Shown one piece after another: positions 1-10,733 of a DNA stretch of 64,000 nt (its first letter is position 1; every line of letters begins with the position of its first letter). Made by a program: the position numbers and the translations under genes. Origin of the DNA: Lolium rigidum. Its lineage: Eukaryota; Streptophyta; Magnoliopsida; Poales; Poaceae. The stretch covers positions 92,793,276 through 92,857,275 of the forward strand of contig NC_061508.1 in the NCBI RefSeq assembly GCF_022539505.1, in the 5' to 3' direction. Below the pieces are notes generated by a model that saw only the letters and a list, made by a program, of their open reading frames with translations, was not told where the DNA came from and searched no databases.

Positions 1-818
1 TAGCCTAAGAGACCCACGCGGTGCACACACTGTCACCTTTACACACGTGGGACAAGGAGTCTCCAGAGATCACATAAGTAAAATCCACTTGACTAGCACA
101 ATGACATCTAGATTACAAGCATCATCATATGAATCTCAATCATGTAGGGCAGCTCATGAGGAGATTATTGTATTGAAGTACATAGGAGAGAGATGAACCA
201 CATAGCTACCGGCATGCCACCGAGCCTCGATGGAGAACTACTCCCTCCTCATGGGAGACAAGCAACGTTGATGGAGATGGCGGTGGTGTCGATGGAGGAG
301 CCTTCCGGGGGCACTTCCCCGTCCCGGCGGCGTGCCGGAACGGAGACTCCTGTCCCCCGGATCTTGGCTTCGCGATGGCGGCGGCTCCGGAAGGTTTTCT
401 CCGGTTTCGTCGAACGTGGTAGGGTTTTCACGACGGAGACTTTAAGTAGGCGGAAGGGCAAGGTCGGTGGAGTCCCGGTGGGGCCACACACTAGGCCGGC
501 GCGGCCGTGGGCTTGGGCCGCGCCGCCCTACCGTGTCCCCACCTTGTGGCCCCACTTCGTTTCCCCTTCGGACTTCCGGAAGCTTCGTGGAAAAATAGGA
601 CCCCGGGCGTTGATTTCGTCCAATTCCGAGAATATTTCCTTACTAGGATTTCCGGAACCAAAAACAACGTAAAACGAGAACCGGCCCTTCGGCATCTCGT
701 CAATAGGTTAGTTCCGGAAAACGCATAAATATGACATAAAGTATGCATAAAACATGTATATATCATCAATAATGTGGCATGGAACATAAGAAATTATTGA
801 TACGTCGGAGACGTATCA
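1..818 (-). repeat. 3' LTR of E1 (partial)
   Basis: This segment is collinear with 9149-9962 and ends in the same GACGTATCA. It contains the GC-rich block at about 200-560 whose ORFs also appear in the other copy, so those ORFs are LTR translations and not genes. The rest of the LTR lies before the window. Confidence 0.88.
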
Positions 819-832
819 GCATCCCCAAGCTT
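819..832 (-). other. Polypurine tract of E1
   Basis: On the minus strand AAGCTTGGGGATGC directly abuts the LTR start TGATACGTC, where a plus-strand primer is expected. The same motif recurs inside the element near 6649 and 6708, and next to the LTR of element D (59195-59207). Confidence 0.6.
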
Positions 833-2606
833 AGTTTTCGCTCGTCCCGAGCGTGTAAACGATAACAAAGATAATTTCCGGAGTGACATGCCATCATAAC
901 CTTGATCATACTATTGTAAGCATATGTAATGAATGCAGCGATCAAAACAATGGTAATGACATGAGTAAACAAATGAATCATAAAGCAAAGACTTTTCATG
1001 AATAGTACTTTCAAGACAAGCATCAATAAGTCTTGCATAAGAGTTAACTCATAAAGCAATAATTCAAAGTAAAAGATATTGAAGCAACATAAAGGAAGAT
1101 TAAGTTTCAGCGGTTCCTTTCAACTTGTAACATGTATATCTCATGGATATTGTCAATGTAAAGTAATATAACAAGTGCAATATGCAAGTATGTAGAAATC
1201 AATGCATAGTTCACACAAGTGTTTGCTTCTTGAGGTGGAGACAGATAGGTGAACTGACTCAACATAAAAGGTAAAAGAATGGCCCTTCGCAGAGGGAAGC
1301 ATTGATTGCTATATTTGTGCTAGAGCTTTGGTTTTGAAAACATAAAGAGAGCATAAAAGTAAAATTTTGAGAGGTGTTTTTTTGTTGTCAACGAATGGTA
1401 GTGGGCACTCTAACCCCCTTGCCAGACAAACCTTCAAAGAGCGGCTCCCATGAAGGACGTTATCTCTACCAGAAAGGTAGATCATCCCTCTTCTCTTTTG
1501 TTTACACATGTATTTTAGTTTTATTTATGGATGACACTCCTCCCAACCTTTTGCTTACACAAGCCATGGCTAACCGAATCCTCGGGTGCCTTCCAACATT
1601 CACATACCATGAAGGCGTGTCTATTTGCAAAATTAAGTTGCTTACTGATGAATCAGGGCAAAACATGTGAAGAGAATTATTAATGAAGTTAATTAATTGG
1701 GGGCTGGGAACCCCGCGCCAGCTCTTTTTGCAAAATTATTGGATAAGCGGATGAAGCCACTAGTCCATTGGTGAAAGTTGCCCAACAAGATTGAAAGATA
1801 AACACCACATACTTCCTCATGAGCTATAAAACATTGACACAAAATAGAGGTAATAACTTTTGAATTGTTTAAAGATAGCACTCAAGCAATTTACTTTGGA
1901 ATGGCGGAGAAATACCATGTAGTAGGTAGGTATGGTGGACACAAATGGCATAGTGGTTGGCTCAAGGATTTTGGATGCATGAGAAGTATTCCCTCTCGAT
2001 ACAAGGTTTAGGCTAGCAAGGTTATTTGAAACAAACACAAGGATGAACCGGTGCAGCAAAACTCACATAAAAGACATATTGTAAACATTATAAGACTCTA
2101 CACCGTCTTCCTTGTTGTTCAAAACTCAATACTAGAAATTATCTAGACTTTAGAGAGACCAATTATGCAAACCAAATTTTAGCAAGCTCTATGTATTTCT
2201 TCATTAGAGAGTGGATTTGTTGCCACCCGGTGGCAATGCCCCCCACATGGCTGCCGTCGGATGACTGTTTTGAGATTCGTGTTAAGCTGCCAAGATTTGC
2301 ACATCGCCTGTGTAAACTATCTTCTACCCTAATTGCACGCATGCAAAGTCAGGGAGTACAACACTTTGCAGCGATATACACAGATTTGTGTCAGCTCAAG
2401 CACGTGGTAAACTGCGCCGAAAATTGTACTCCCCTGTCGCGTCGTACCGTTGCTATGCATGCATGAATGCATGCGGGCTATGATGAATCCAAAAAACAAA
2501 GCTTATACTGAACTAAGAGCATCTCTAGCAGATCCCGCAAACCGCAAACCGCATACGCGCGTATGCAGGCCGCGAAAAACGCGATATGCAGGCCGAAATT
2601 TGCTCC

Positions 2607-2696
2607 GGCCGAGCAGATCCCGCATGCGCAAACCGCATAACAGCATATTCGGGAATATGCTGTTATGCGGTTTGCGCATGCGGGATCTGCTCGGCC
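2607..2696. repeat. Perfect 44-bp palindrome with 2-bp spacer inside the Harbinger end
   Basis: Arms 2607-2650 and 2653-2696 are exact reverse complements around a 2-bp centre. The arm contains the subterminal CAGATCCCGCA and AACCGCAT motifs seen next to the 26-bp terminal repeat. It therefore looks like an inverted duplication of the element's own subterminal sequence. Confidence 0.95.
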
Positions 2697-2944
2697 GAGC
2701 ACGCTACGAAACCTGTATACTAGACTCGCAAAACAGGGTTTTTGCACATTTCAACATTTCTATTCAACCTAGTTTATTTCTAATGCATAATATAACAGAA
2801 TAAAACATAATAATTCATAGTTCAGCACACAATACAACAATAATCCATATTACAACAAGAGTTCAAATCCAAATAATTAAACAAATTATTACAAATACAA
2901 ATGAATGTTTGAATCATACATCAAATAAATGTGAAAAATGTTCA

Positions 2945-4244
2945 TCAATGGCCACCATGCCTCATCCAATGATGCTGAATCAGATCTTCCCGGAGTTGCT
3001 TGTGAGATCCCGCATTCTCAATGTTGCGGTATGTCTCAAGAAATGCTTCAATTTGATCCGGATTTCGGGCTGGCTTCACCCTAGTGCCGACATTGTCAAA
3101 GAAGAACTCCAAGTTCAAATCCCTCTCATCTTCGATAATCATGTTGTGAAGAATTACACAAGTTGTCATGATATCCTTGAGGGTCTCTTTGTCCCAAAAC
3201 CTCATCGGGACCTCTCACAATTGCAAACCTAGCTTGCAAAACACCGAAAGCTCTCTCAATGTCCTTTCGGGCTGCCTCTTGTGCTTTTGCAAATTCAGAT
3301 TCAGCTCTACTAAGAGGATTTCTGATTGTTTTCACAAATGTTGACCACTCCGGGTATATGCCATCGGCAAGGTAATAACCCATTGTGTAATCATGGCCAT
3401 TGACGGTGTAGTTGCAAGCCGGGGCATCACCACTAGCTAGCCGGGCAAGAAGATGAGACCTATGCAGCACATTGATATCATTGAGAGAACCCGGCAAACC
3501 AAAAAAGCAATGCCAAATCCATAGATCCTCAGAGGCAACAGCCTCAAGAATAATTGTTGGATCATGGCTTTTGCCACAATATATGCCCTGGTATGCCTTC
3601 GGGCAATTCTTCCATGTCCAATGCATACAATCTATGCTGCCTAGCATTCCCGGCCAACCTCGAGCCTCATTTTGTGCCATCAGCCTCACCGTGTCTTGTT
3701 CATTGGGGGCTCGCAAATAAACAGGGCCATACATACGAATCATCACTTTGCAAAACCGCCGGACAGATTCCATTGATGTATCTTCACCAATGCGAAGATA
3801 CTCATCGGCGTAATCGGCCGGGATGCCGTAAGCTAATATCCGCATGACCGCGGAGATCTTTTGATGCGCGCTGAAACCTAACAATCCGGCAGCATTGCGC
3901 TTGCGCTTGAAATAGCGAGTATTTGTCTCGCAAGTTCGCACAATTTTGTTGAAAAGAGATCGCCGCATTCGGTACCGGCGGCGAAAAAGATGAGGAGGAT
4001 ATGTCGGTACCTCGGCGAAGTAATCGCGCATCAACAGGTCGTTGCCGAGCTTGCGGTTGCGTGGAATGCAAAGGCGGCCGACCTTCGAGCCGCCCCGCAC
4101 CTTCTTCTGCCTGTCCGCGAGCTCCTTCGCGGCGACAAGCACCACTGTGTCCTCCATGTCGTCGTCGAGCAGCTCGTCCATGTCGGAGTCGGAGGAGTCC
4201 GATGAATCCTCCATTAAAAACAGCGCCGCGGGGCTCAACGGCAT
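2945..4244 (-). pseudogene. Harbinger transposase (DDE_Tnp_4 family), one-base frameshift
   Basis: The first frame (3126-4244) starts with a Ser/Asp-rich tail and then reads into a plant Harbinger nuclease. Acidic residues are at about D205 (GSIDCMHW), D256 (GSLNDINVL) and E330 (DIERAFGVLQ), which match the catalytic DDE positions. After the VRGP motif the frame is lost. The expected continuation, MRFWDKETL...ILHNMIIEDE to the C-terminus, lies in another frame at 2945-3205. One extra base at about 3205-3210 explains this. Without it the protein would be about 450 residues, normal for the family. An alternative start is Met11. Function is inferred from the family: excision and insertion of elements with matching ends. 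Whether the frameshift is genuine or a consensus error cannot be decided here. Confidence 0.88.
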
Positions 4245-4329
4245 CTACAAAGGAGCCGCGAGTGAGGTGGGCGAAGGCCGGCGAGAAATGGCGAAGAACA
4301 AGCCGAAGAACAAGCATACCTTGCGACGG

Positions 4330-4392
4330 CGGCGGCGCTCGAATCGCGGGCGGCGGCGCTCGAATCTCGGGCGGCGGCGCTCGAATCGCGGG
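4330..4392. repeat. 21-bp minisatellite, 3 units
   Basis: Three tandem units beginning CGGCGGCGCTCGAAT differ at a single position. The array lies upstream of the Harbinger transposase start. Confidence 0.9.
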
Positions 4393-4978
4393 CGGGATTC
4401 GCTCGATTGGGTCGCCGACGGCCACCCGCGAGCGGCGATTCGGTGCGGCGAGCCGGCGAGGCGCTCCTACGCGGGGGGCGAGGTCGGACGTGCCCGAGAT
4501 CTGCGGCGGCGCGCGCGCGGCGGCGCTCGCTCGCGGAAGGGGCGACCGAAAGTTCCTTCGCGCGAGTTTTTCCCTTCGCACCGACGCCTCGCACGCGATG
4601 CGGACCGGCCTGCATAGGGCACCAAAAACTGCTTTTGTGCGGTTTTGGGCGACGCGGATGGCGGCCCCTGCATCGAAATTTGCGGTTTTGGCGGCTATGC
4701 GGGATCTACCCTGGTCCATTTTTTGGCCAAAAACCGCATAGAGGCGATGCAGGGCGCGTTTGCGGGATCTGCTAGAGATGCTCTAACCACTGGTCAGCCG
4801 TGTGGGTTGCCGGAGGGGAGAGCGAGATGCTCTGCCGTCAAAGTCAGCTCGGCGTACCTGTATACTCCACCCACTAAATGCGTCGGCCGGCCATCAAGAC
4901 ATGGGCAGGGACCTGAGTCGTCACCACCACAACGGCCATCCGGCCCCAAATTCGCGTGCGCACCACCACCACCTCGCC

Positions 4979-5310
4979 ATGGCCGCCGCCTCCCACCTCC
5001 TGCTCATCCTCGCCGCAGTGTCCCTCCTTGCGGCGTCCATGGCGACATCTTGCCGCTCGTGCGGCTACGCGCGATGCTCCTCCTCGCCGCAGTGTTCCTC
5101 CTTGCGGCGTCCACGACGTCCACCAGGGAGAGTGCGATGGTCTCGATCCCCAACTACCCCTGCGCCTCCCCCAACCGCGTAAACTCGCCGCCACCGTCGG
5201 CGCCCGCTCGCCGGGAAAGTCCGTCAGCTTTTCCTTGCCGTCGGCCGCCATCAGTCGTCAGTCCTGACGTGCTCCGGCCCGTCGAACCATCCTGGCTCGT
5301 TCCGCTGTAG
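4979..5310 (+). pseudogene. Gene-fragment-like segment with duplicated signal-peptide coding sequence
   Basis: Within the Mutator-like element, an ATG at 4979 opens a reading frame starting MAAASHLLLILAAVSLLAAS, which resembles a secretory signal peptide. A 33-bp stretch from 5007 is repeated at 5081. The 74-bp period is not a multiple of three, so the second copy encodes a similar hydrophobic peptide (MLLLAAVFLLAAS, from 5074) in a different frame, then runs to 5310. I do not recognise the downstream protein. High GC, a signal-peptide start and a location between Mutator-like ends suggest a captured and rearranged host gene fragment. It could be chance coding potential in GC-rich DNA. No intron or conserved domain is visible. 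Confidence 0.3.
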
Positions 5311-6206
5311 CCAACACAGTGATCACAAACAGGAAGTCCGGCCTACCACGGCCACAACAAGTTTGCGTCCCCGCCTTCGGCCACATCCCTCGGCAGCGGC
5401 GTCTCCAAGCTTGGGACGAAGCGCACGGCCAGCGCGCTAGTGCGGCTCAGCGGCGCTGTGCATAGCTGGACATGGGAGCACAGGGCGCACACAGGGCGCT
5501 CGTACCGTACCGGCAGTCGCCGCACCGGAGACGAGCATCCGGTGGGTTCCGCCGCCTCTCGGCCGTTTCCTTCGCAGGGGACCGCGCCGGCGACCACCGG
5601 CCGCATCGGCAACCCCCGTCGCGAACTCCTCGGCGAAACCCGCCAGCATGCCCCGACGATAGGACCCGTGTGCGCGAGAATCTGCGGAAACCAAAAAACC
5701 GCGGAAATAATTCATAGTTCGCAGTCCTTGTTTCACCCGATTTTATGCATTGTCCATGCGCCTATTTAATATGTTGTGCATGTAGCTTGCTTGCATGCAT
5801 GCTCTAGGGTAAACAAGTAGTGCAGCATACAGCGCAACTTTAGCTGACCCATTGACTGCGGATATCGCGCTGCTGCTGCTGCATCAAATACGGATACCGT
5901 GGCAGTGTGCTGCTAGTTTACTGTCGCCACCACTAATGTGTGTTGTACACATCAACGTGGAATGCAAAGGAGCTTCGTTTCTGCGCTTAAAAAAACACAT
6001 ACACAATCCATCTTCACAATGACTTTGTCAGGGATGCTTTCATTGTGGAGGCCGCAACCTGTCCCCCCTACTTCAATGGGGCACGTTTCCTAGAAGTGGT
6101 GTGACTGAACACTGCAGCATGGTGCAGGCATGTAAGTAGATTTGCAGGTTGTGCTGGTAATTAGAGAAGGCCTTTCGTCACTTAGTTGCATGCAGCACGA
6201 ATCTAG
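5311..6206. other. Remainder of Mutator-like element interior, no gene recognised
   Basis: GC-rich sequence to about 5700 is followed by AT-richer sequence. Open frames on both strands are short and overlapping, with no domain I can name. Confidence 0.5.
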
Positions 6207-6636
6207 AAGCAAGAATGAACGACATCCCATGGGGAGGCAGTGCCACCGGGTGGCAACACCATATTTTGCTTCTTCATTAATAGGTGCAAAGTATATGATG
6301 CAAGAGCTTAAACATGAGCACAACAATTGCCAAGTATCAAATTATTCAAGACATTTTAGAATTACTACATGTAGCATTTCCCGATTCCAACCATATAACA
6401 ATTTAACGAAGAAGATTCAACCTTCGCCATGAACATTAAGAATAAAGCTAAGAACATATGTGTTCATATGCAACAGCGGAGCGTGTCTCTCTCCCACACA
6501 AGCATGATGGATCATATTTTATTCAAACAAAAACAAAAAATAAAAGCAAACAGACGCTCCAAGTAAAGTACATAAGATGTGACCGAATAAAAATATAGTT
6601 TCAAGAAAAGAAACCTGATAAGTTGTCGATGAAGAA

Positions 6637-6720
6637 GGGGATGCCTTGGGCATCCCCAAGCTTAGATGCTTGAGTCTTCTTGAAATATGCAGGGATGAAC
6701 CACCGGGGCATCCCCAAGAT
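6637..6720. repeat. Conserved hairpin and PPT-like motifs in E1
   Basis: GGGGATGCC and GGCATCCCC form 9-bp arms around TTG at 6637-6657. A second copy of GGCATCCCCAAG follows at about 6707. The same arrangement occurs in element D (61377-61455). Confidence 0.75.
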
Positions 6721-7356
6721 TAGAGCTTTCACTCTCCTTGATCGTAGTATATCATCCTCCTCTCTTGACCCTTGAAAACTTCCTCCACACCAAACTCGAA
6801 ACAAACTCATTAGAGGGTTAGTGCATAATAAAAATTCACATGTTCAGAGGTGACACAATCATTCTTAACACTTCTGGACATTGCTCAAAACTACTGGAAG
6901 TTAATGGAACAAAGAAATCCATCCAACACAGCAAAAGAGGCAATGCGAAATAAAAGGCAGAATCTGTCAAAACAGAACAGTCCGTAAAGACGAATTTTAA
7001 AGAGGCACCAGACTTGCTCAGATGAAAATGCTCAAATTGAATGAAAGTTGCGTACATATCTGAGGATCATGCACGTAAATTGGCAGATTTTTCTGTGTTA
7101 TCTACAGAGAGGTAGATCGAAATTCGTGACAGCAAGAAATCTGTTTCTGCGCAGTAATCCAAATCTAGTTTCAACCTTACTATCAAAGACTTTACTTGGC
7201 ACAAAAATGCAATAAAATAAAGATAAGAAGAGGTTGCTACAGTAGTAACAACTTCCAAGACTCAAATATAAAACAAAATTGCTGTAGTAAAATAAACACA
7301 TGGGTTATCTCCCAAGAAGTGCTTTCTTTATAGCCATTAAGATGGGCTCAGTAATT

Positions 7357-7812
7357 TTAATGATGCACTCGCAAGAAATAAGAGTTGAAGAAAAAGAGAG
7401 CATCAAAAGGCAAATTCAAAACAAATTTAAGCCTAACATGCTTCCTATGCATAGGAATCTTGTAAATAAACAAATTCATGAAGCATGATGCAACAAGCAT
7501 AGAAAGATAAAACAAGTGTAACTTCAAAAATTTCAGCATATAGAGAGGTGTTTTAGTAACATGAAAACTTCTACAACCATATTTTCCTCTCTCATAATAA
7601 CTTTCAGTGGCATCATGAACAAATTCAACAATATAACTATCACATAAAGCATTCTTATCATGAGTCTCATGCATAAAATTATTACTCTCCACATAAGCAT
7701 AATCAATTTTATTAGTTGTAGTGGGAGCAAATTCAACAAAGTAGCTATCATTATTATTCTCATCATCAAATATAGGAGGCATATTGTAATCATAATCAAA
7801 TTTATCCTCCAT
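7357..7812 (-). CDS. Hypothetical ORF in E1 internal region
   Basis: A 151-codon minus-strand frame with an acidic Asn/Asp-rich start (FDYDYNMPPIFDDENNND), a middle part containing YERGKYGCRSFHVTK and a hydrophobic C-terminal half. It matches no gag, protease, RT or integrase motif I know. In my recollection similar reading frames recur in this class of non-autonomous grass retroelement. It may be a decayed gag-like gene or non-functional. It lies downstream of the other short frame (7825-8082) in element orientation. Confidence 0.35.
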   Translation of the reverse strand: MEDKFDYDYNMPPIFDDENNNDSYFVEFAPTTTNKIDYAYVESNNFMHETHDKNALCDSYIVEFVHDATESYYERGKYGCRSFHVTKTPLYMLKFLKLHLFYLSMLVASCFMNLFIYKIPMHRKHVRLKFVLNLPFDALFFFNSYFLRVHH

Positions 7813-7824
7813 AACAAAGCGGTA

Positions 7825-8082
7825 CTAAAAGACCAATATCATTATAATCATCATAAATAGGAGGCAAAGTATCATCAAAGAAAATTTTCTCCTCAATGCT
7901 TGGGGACTAAAAATATCATGCTCATCAAAGCCAGCTTCCCCAAGCTTAGAATTTTCTATATCATTATCAACAATGGTGTTCAAAGCGTTCATACTAATAT
8001 GTTCCATAGGTTTTTTAATTTTCGCATCAAACCATCCATGTCTTAAATCAGGAAATAGAATAAGAAGCTCATTGTTGTCCAT
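7825..8082 (-). CDS. Hypothetical ORF, first frame after the E1 primer site
   Basis: An 85-codon frame beginning MDNNELLILFPDLRHGWFDA, located about 135 bp inside the 5' LTR in element orientation, where gag normally begins. It lacks gag features such as a zinc knuckle. The last 20 residues are a hydrophobic run that may be out of frame with the ancestral protein. The function is unknown, and it is probably a remnant of a replaced gag. Confidence 0.35.
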   Translation of the reverse strand: MDNNELLILFPDLRHGWFDAKIKKPMEHISMNALNTIVDNDIENSKLGEAGFDEHDIFSPQALRRKFSLMILCLLFMMIIMILVF

Positions 8083-8218
8083 TATGCCTAACTAGTGTAA
8101 ACAAGAAACAAAAAAGATGCAATTGCAGGATCTAAAGGAAATAGCTTCGAGCACACACACAACGGCAACAGAAAAGTACTTTACCTGAGACCGGAGTATG
8201 AGTGCCTTTTACCTTTCC

Positions 8219-8235
8219 TCCCCGGCAACGGCGCC
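8219..8235 (-). other. Primer-binding site of E1 (tRNA-Asp type)
   Basis: On the minus strand TGGCGCCGTTGCCGGGGA lies 11 bp downstream of the 5' LTR. This is the sequence complementary to the 3' end of tRNA-Asp in many plant gypsy elements. It fixes the minus orientation. Confidence 0.85.
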
Positions 8236-8246
8236 AGAAAAGTGCT

Positions 8247-9962
8247 TGATGTCTACGGGAGCTTCTACTCTTGTAGACAGTGGTGGGCCTCCAAGAGCAG
8301 AGGTTTGTAGAACAGCAGCAAGTTTCCCTTAAGTGGATCACCCAAGGTTTATCGAACTCAGGGAGGAAGAGGTCAAAGATATCCCTCTCATGCAACCACC
8401 GCAACCACAAAGCAAGAAGTCTCTTGTGTCCCCAACACACCTAATAGGTGCACTAGTTCGGCGAAGAGATAGTGAAATACAGGTGGTATGAATAAATATG
8501 AGCAGTAGTAACTGGCGCCGTGAAAAGTGCTTGCTGGCGTGTGGTTGATGGTGGTAATATTGCATGAAGTATAGATGCAGTAAAACAGTAAACAAACAAC
8601 GATAGCAGTATTTAGGAACAAGGCCTAGGGATTATACTTTCACTAGTGGACACTCTCAACATTGATCACATAACAGAATAAATAGATAAATGCTAGACTC
8701 TACACCCTCTTGTTGGATGATGAACACCACTAACTGTGTAGGATTACACGAACCCTCAATGCCGGAGTTAACAAGCTCCACAATATTCAATGTTCATATT
8801 TAAATAACCTTAGAGTGCATAACGGATCAACATAACCAAACCAAGTACTAACATAGCATGCACATCGTCACCTTCACACTACTGAAAGGAGGAATAGATC
8901 ACATCAATACTATCATAGCAATAGTTAACTTCATAATCTACAAGAGATCACAATCATAGCCTACGCCAAGTACTACACGATGCACACACTGTCACCATTA
9001 CACCGTGAAGGAGGAATAAACTACTTTAATAACATCACTAGAGTAGTACACAGATAAATTGTGATACAAAACATATTGCAATCATAAAGGGATATAAATA
9101 AGCACTTCACTATGCCATTCATAACAGTGAATAAGTATTCATGAAATATAGCCTAAGAGACCCACACGGTGCACACACCTGTCACCTTTACACACGTGGG
9201 ACAAGGAGTCTCCGGAGATCACATAAGTAAAATCCACTTGACTAGCACAATGACATCTAGATTACAAGCATCATCATATGAATCTCAATCATGTAGGGCA
9301 GCTCATGAGATTATTGTATTGAAGTACATAGGATAGAGATGAACCACATAGCTACCGGTACAACCCCGAGCCTCGATGGAGAACTACTCCCTCCTCATGG
9401 GAGAGAGCAGCGTTGATGGAGATGGCGGTGGTGTCGATGGAGGAGCCTTCTGGGGGCACTTCCCCGTCCCGGCGGCGTGCCGGAACAGAGACTCCTGTCC
9501 CCCAGATCTTGGCTTCGCGATGGCGGTGGCTCTTGAAGGTTTTCTCTGGTTTCGTCGAACGTGGTAGGGTTTTCGCGACGGAGACTTTAAGTAGGCGGAA
9601 GGGCAAGGTCGGTGGAGTCCTGGTGGGGCCACACACTAGGCCGGCGCTGCCAGGGCTTGGGCCGCGCCGCCCTACTGTGTCCCCACCTCGTGGCCCCACT
9701 TCGTTTCCCCTTCGGACTTCTGGAGGCTTCGTGGAAAAATAGGACACTGGGCGTTGATTTCATCCAATTCCGAGAATATTTCCTTACTAGGATTTCTGGA
9801 ACCAAAAACAGCAGAAAACAGGAACTGGCCCTTCGGCATCTCGTCAATAGGTTAGTTCCGGAAAACGCATAAATATGACATAAAGTATGCATAAAACATG
9901 TAGATATCATCAATAATGTGGCATGGAACATAAGAAATTATCGATACGTCGGAGACGTATCA
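8247..9962 (-). repeat. 5' LTR of E1 (complete, 1716 bp)
   Basis: The LTR is bounded by TGAT at 8247 and ATCA at 9962. The right part duplicates window bases 1-818. The left 1.1 kb is present again in inverted orientation at 10834-11937. Reading frames inside, including 9352-9747 and 8132-8440, are LTR translations. Confidence 0.9.
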
Positions 9963-10408
9963 TCTGTCAACCAGAGTGCGTTTGTCCCAGGCAGGTTGAT
10001 CACAGATAATGCGTTGGTGGCCTTTGAATGTTTACATTTTATTGAAAACAATACAAATACTAATAAGGATTTTTGTGCTTACAAATTGGACCTCTCTAAG
10101 GCTTATGATAGGGTGGATTGGGACTTTCTGAAGAAAGTGATGCAAAGGATGGGTTTCTCTTGCCGGTGGGTGGACTGGATAATGTCATGTGTCACCTCGG
10201 TGAGTTACAAGGTAAAGTTTAATGGAAACCTCCTGGATTCATTTTCTCCTTCTCGGGGCCTCCGACAAGGTGATCCTCTCTCGCCATTCCTATTTTTATT
10301 TGTCGCGGATGGGTTGTCCACACTATTGCAAAATGCTGTGGATACACATATTATTGATCCTATCAAAGTTTGTCGTAGTGCCCCGGGTGCATCTCACCTT
10401 GATACGTC
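9963..10408 (+). pseudogene. LINE (L1-like) reverse transcriptase fragment
   Basis: The plus frame reads VNQSAFVPGRLITDN, then KLDLSKAYDRVDW (RT motif A with its catalytic Asp) and GLRQGDPLSPFLF (motif B). This order is diagnostic of plant L1-type non-LTR reverse transcriptases. The catalytic FADD-type motif and everything downstream are missing. E1 abuts it on the left and an LTR fragment on the right, so E1 probably inserted into this LINE. The 45 codons of apparent upstream ORF (9918-9962) belong to the E1 LTR. About 145 residues of the RT domain remain. Confidence 0.88.
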
Positions 10409-10733
10409 TGATGACCCACAAGTATAGGGGATCGCAACAGTCTTCGAGGGAAGTAAAACCCAATTTATTGATTCGACACAAGGGGAGACAAAGAATACTT
10501 GAAAGCCTTAACAGCGGAGTTGTCAATTCAGCTTGCACTCGGAAACAGTACTTGTTCGCAAGAGTTTATCGAGTAGTAACGGTTTTATAGCAGTAGCGTA
10601 GTGAAATAACGAAGCAGAGAGTAACAAAGACAGCGAGTAGTGATTATAGTAAACAGCAGGATTAAAATACTCGTAGGCACAGGGATGGATGAACGGGCGT
10701 TGCATGGATGAGAGAAACTCATGTAACAATCAA
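10409..10733 (-). repeat. LTR fragment of a second gypsy-type family, cut by gap
   Basis: It starts TGATGACCCACAAGTATAGG, which I recall as the end of a common pooid gypsy LTR read on the minus strand. It runs into the N gap. No internal region is visible. Confidence 0.5.

Larger units (their letters stand above)
2517..4783 (-). mobile_element. PIF/Harbinger DNA transposon
   Basis: Perfect 26-bp terminal inverted repeats begin GAGCATCTCTAGCAG at 2517 and end at 4783. The flanking 3-bp duplication is TAA (2514-2516 and 4784-4786), the standard target size for PIF/Harbinger. The 2267-bp element carries one transposase gene on the minus strand. The second, Myb-like Harbinger ORF is not seen, so the copy probably cannot move unaided. 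Its 5' non-coding part (4245-4783) is very GC-rich and contains a 21-bp minisatellite. Confidence 0.92.
2207..6270. mobile_element. Mutator-like non-autonomous element (Pack-MULE candidate) inserted in E1
   Basis: A 9-bp direct repeat TCTTCATTA (2198-2206 and 6271-6279) flanks the segment, and removing it restores continuous E1 sequence. The outer parts form imperfect inverted repeats sharing TGTTGCCACCCGGTGGCA followed by a similar C-rich stretch (from about 2218 on the left and ending about 6258 on the right). A 9-bp duplication is typical of the Mutator superfamily. No mudrA-type transposase is present, so it would need one in trans. The interior consists of a Harbinger element (2517-4783) and GC-rich sequence at about 4800-5700 that looks like captured gene fragments. 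The extreme termini (first about 11 bp) match each other poorly, so the exact boundary may be off by a few bases. Confidence 0.7.
1..9962 (-). mobile_element. Coding-poor LTR retrotransposon E1 (gypsy-type derivative, LARD-like), left end cut by window
   Basis: Read on the minus strand, the element has a 5' LTR at 8247-9962, a primer-binding site at 8219-8235, an internal region, a purine tract at 819-832 and a 3' LTR from 818 leftwards out of the window. Window base 1 corresponds to about 9149 in the other LTR. After subtracting the Mutator-like insertion (2207-6270), the internal region is about 3.4 kb. It encodes no recognisable gag, protease, RT or integrase, only short hypothetical ORFs. 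That makes it a non-autonomous derivative dependent on proteins supplied in trans. LTRs with TGATACGTC/GACGTATCA ends are abundant in pooid grasses. The two LTR parts differ at many sites, so the element is not very recent. Confidence 0.85.

Noticed and set aside
193..672. ORFs in the GC-rich block, repeated at 9352-9747
   Set aside because: They lie in LTR U3/R sequence and recur in both LTRs. No protein motif.
4001..4741. Large plus-strand Arg/Ser/Ala-rich frames
   Set aside because: Antisense shadow of the Harbinger transposase and its GC-rich leader.
8219..8235. tRNA-like sequences at the primer-binding sites (also 49714-49726)
   Set aside because: Only the 3'-end complement of a tRNA is present, with no cloverleaf or Pol III boxes. 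They are retroelement primer sites.
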